Positions 61,857 through 64,000 of a stretch of 64,000 nt of DNA are shown here, in pieces. Origin of the DNA: Mucilaginibacter aquaedulcis (GTDB lineage: Bacteria > Bacteroidota > Bacteroidia > Sphingobacteriales > Sphingobacteriaceae); the NCBI RefSeq assembly GCF_030409325.1, contig NZ_JAUFPR010000002.1:1550001-1614000 (forward strand). The letters run 5' to 3'. The translations under genes were made by a program, and so were the position numbers. The number at the start of each line of letters is the position of its first letter. The first letter of the stretch is position 1. The notes under the pieces are model-generated. The model saw only the letters and a list, made by a program, of their open reading frames with translations. It was not told where the DNA came from and ran no database searches.

Positions 61857-64000
61857 TCATTTTCTCGCTCTTTCCGAAATCAGGTGCTTCTGAAGGCAAT
61901 GATATACCAGAAACTCCTGCTCCCGCGGGTGATCACGGAAAGCGCGGTTGAGGTGCATATGGATCAGGTCAGCGAATAAACCCGTTTTTTCGATACTCGT
62001 TTTTGCCTCGGCGGCGTTGGTGATGATCCTGGCGACGGTTAACAGCTTCTCCAGCTCCTGAATGCACGCTTGATTCAAACCGACAGAACTGCCGGGCAGC
62101 TCCATTGCAGCAACCAGATCCGTTCTTAATACCCGGAACCTGGCGTCCATATCTACTTTGAGCAACTTAGCTCCTCCAAATTCGGAAAAAAAGCCGGTTG
62201 TGACCTGGCTTAAAAATCCGCTACGCTCCGATTCCACGGGCAGAAAAACAACAAGCAGGTGATAGGTCACCCAAAAAGCAGCCTGGAACTCCGACAGCGG
62301 GACACCTTCATTTCCCGTGCCTAATTCAAGCACCAGATTACTGCTCGCCTCAAAATAGCGCTCTACCTGCCCGATCAGATCGGTGCCATAACGTTCCAGC
62401 TCGCGATGATAAGAGTCCACCTGAAACGCTTTGACCAGCTCCCGGTAAGTCCCCTGCCTGAGTTCATTTTTTAAATTTATAAGTAAAGACCCGGCATGTC
62501 CGTCTTCGACCATGAACCTTAAACGGAGGTGGTAGCCGTTTTCCTGATACCGTATAAAGAACCATTGGTTGATACCTCCTTTATTTTTATGTAAAAACTC
62601 GCGGATCAAACCCGAAAGGAGCTGGTCCGAAGATTCCGGTGTGCAGAACAGCTTAACATACAGCCATTCGTCACCCGGAAAGAAATAACGCGGGATTTTA
62701 GTTCCTTTCTTTGCTGTATTCCTGCCTTTTAAACTGTTGTAGATGGTCCTGGAATGACTTAAAAATGCGATCATCTGACCGGCTACGGGCTTATTTCCGG
62801 TCCTAACGGACCGGTCCGGTAAAAGATATTCCTGAACAGTGAGTGTTTTTGAGCCGGCGATCTGCCGGAGAAGAAATTCACATTCCCGCCTGTCCAGCAA
62901 GTCGAAAACCAGTTGCTGATCACCGGCTCCCACGCTTATCCTTTGCGGCAGCTGATATTTTTTCCGAAACGCGCGGAACCTGGCTGATATATCTCCCTGA
63001 CCGTCATCCTCTAATGATTGTAGTGCGGCGCGGGTAAACTTCCACCTGGCGTTTGACAAAATAACATGGCCCGCGCAGACCCGCGGGTAGAAATCCATTC
63101 CCGGAAAAAACTGTTCCAAATCGAGAGACAATGCGGCATGCAGGCCCTGGTATTGCAGATCGCAAAGCAGGCGAAAAATCCCCAGCGGGTTATGCTGAAA
63201 GTTATAAGCGGTGGCAAGGCGCGGTATTACCCGCTTCCGAAGCCGCACTGATTCCAGCACCAGTTCTTCCTCTATGACCGACAGATAAAGGTCGTTCAGG
63301 TTTAATTGTGAATCATCCCAGGCACCGGGATAGGTATTGACGGGAATACCGTAAGGATAAATCTTCCGGCGCCTGTTAATGTTATCCGTGTGGAGATCCG
63401 AAAGCTGCAGGATATCTGCAAATGCGATGTCAGGGTGATATTCCTGCTCTTTTGCGGCCAGACTTTTGGCGAATTCCCAGGCATCATCGCCAAACAGGGA
63501 AAAACGACCGATCAGTGAGGTCCCGGAGGCCCCGCCGGCATTTTCCACGATCAGAAACTCTTCGCTCTTACGGTACATGATAGCCAGCGTGGGCGGCATA
63601 TCAGCGGCATAACCGGGATCAGCTAACCCCGCTAAGTGTTCCGGCGTCAACTCCAGCGGCGCATAATGCTCCTTTGTCCCACCCTTCCAGACCTGAAACA
63701 GTAACTGGTGCACTGCTGTCCACCGGAGGGCGGCCTCTCCTTCTGTTTTTTCAGGAAACCGAATACCATTGAGCGCATGGCTCTCCGTAAACCCGCCCAT
63801 CAGGTCGCCGTAGTTGATACCCGAGTCCGGATCCAATGCCTCCAGCAGCGGAACCTTCCGACGGTCGAAACGATCCCTGAAAGCCCTGATGAATGTTTTT
63901 AAGGCTGTTTGCTTTACAGGAAGCGCCAGTTTCCGTAGCACCTTTAAAGCCTCCCGCAGCGCTTGCTGGTCACCTGTATCCGCACCACCACTCTTAAGGG
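61857..64000 (-). CDS. lanB: Second class I lanthipeptide dehydratase, N-terminus beyond window
   Basis: The minus-strand frame is open to the right edge, giving 714 residues. Aligned with the LanB at 46283-49411, about 310 N-terminal residues are missing. Visible parts are the middle of the glutamylation domain (DPDSGINYGDLMGGFTESHA; VIPRLATAYNFQHNPLGIFR) and a full SpaB_C elimination domain (EWLYVKLFCTPESSDQLLSG; QWFFIRYQENGYHLRLRF). A GTG at 63941 is in frame but is internal, not the start. A sampled line is about 55% GC, against about 38% in the first LanB, suggesting a separate origin. Confidence 0.92.
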   Translation of the reverse strand, partial: LKSGGADTGDQQALREALKVLRKLALPVKQTALKTFIRAFRDRFDRRKVPLLEALDPDSGINYGDLMGGFTESHALNGIRFPEKTEGEAALRWTAVHQLLFQVWKGGTKEHYAPLELTPEHLAGLADPGYAADMPPTLAIMYRKSEEFLIVENAGGASGTSLIGRFSLFGDDAWEFAKSLAAKEQEYHPDIAFADILQLSDLHTDNINRRRKIYPYGIPVNTYPGAWDDSQLNLNDLYLSVIEEELVLESVRLRKRVIPRLATAYNFQHNPLGIFRLLCDLQYQGLHAALSLDLEQFFPGMDFYPRVCAGHVILSNARWKFTRAALQSLEDDGQGDISARFRAFRKKYQLPQRISVGAGDQQLVFDLLDRRECEFLLRQIAGSKTLTVQEYLLPDRSVRTGNKPVAGQMIAFLSHSRTIYNSLKGRNTAKKGTKIPRYFFPGDEWLYVKLFCTPESSDQLLSGLIREFLHKNKGGINQWFFIRYQENGYHLRLRFMVEDGHAGSLLINLKNELRQGTYRELVKAFQVDSYHRELERYGTDLIGQVERYFEASSNLVLELGTGNEGVPLSEFQAAFWVTYHLLVVFLPVESERSGFLSQVTTGFFSEFGGAKLLKVDMDARFRVLRTDLVAAMELPGSSVGLNQACIQELEKLLTVARIITNAAEAKTSIEKTGLFADLIHMHLNRAFRDHPREQEFLVYHCLQKHLISERARK

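Noticed and set aside
1..64000. tRNA, rRNA, CRISPR array, complete insertion sequence or attachment site
   Set aside because: None seen by eye; no regularly spaced repeats, no transposase or integrase sequence among the reading frames.

Overview
The window looks like an accessory stretch of a Bacteroidota chromosome, most likely a soil-type Sphingobacteriaceae (Mucilaginibacter/Pedobacter-like). Reasons: housekeeping-type promoters of the TAnnTTTG form, no Shine-Dalgarno use, HisKA_2-type kinases, MG2/TonB-plug and CnaB-like lipoproteins, and a Bacteroidota-type class I lanthipeptide leader. I see no rRNA, tRNA, CRISPR array or intact insertion sequence.

Region 1 (1-7.2 kb): a TetR-family regulator cut by the left edge, then a complete tripartite RND drug-efflux operon (membrane fusion protein, RND pump, outer-membrane factor). 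The two units share an AAAACCAGTTGCA promoter element.

Region 2 (7.2-35.3 kb): a dense regulatory island. Four sigma-54-type enhancer-binding proteins (EBPs) carry REC+1, 2, 3 and 5 GAF-like modules and nearly identical Fis-type HTHs. With them are a TPR sensor kinase and two small kinases that look complementary: one has lost its phosphoacceptor His, the other its ATP-binding motifs. Between them lie small stress or metabolic genes (YceI-like, DUF302, NmrA-like, alpha/beta hydrolases, DUF417/RclC-like, methyltransferase, DUF6624). Upstream of most of these, and of the regulators themselves, I find an 18-bp element of the form TTTACGATATATCGTAAA. Its inner edge lies about 52-55 bp from a -24/-12-like element (TGG-N8-10-TTGg/c), which puts it at about -78 to -96 from the inferred start. 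This repeats at about a dozen promoters and is the main discovery: an autoregulated sigma-54 regulon with fixed enhancer geometry.

Region 3 (35.3-38.5 kb): decaying genes (two clear frameshift cases and one fragment) around one intact secreted protein and a strong terminator.

Region 4 (38.5-50.9 kb): a class I lanthipeptide locus on the minus strand. In transcription order it holds the LanA precursor, LanC, full-length LanB, a GT25-like/LicD fusion, an MG2/TonB-plug protein, a C39-peptidase ABC exporter and an HlyD adaptor. Several start/stop codons overlap. The GT25-LicD fusion suggests an unusual decoration step.

Region 5 (50.9-59.8 kb): an AT-rich stretch with gene remnants, a three-gene surface/protease operon (outer-membrane-like protein, CnaB-like lipoprotein, astacin-like lipoprotein), a frameshifted XRE regulator and an intact XRE regulator with its operator.

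Region 6 (58.4-64 kb): a second dehydratase locus: a Thr-rich, Cys-free 46-residue peptide, a conserved-looking 399-residue protein, a LytS/LytTR two-component pair and a second, higher-GC LanB running off the right edge.
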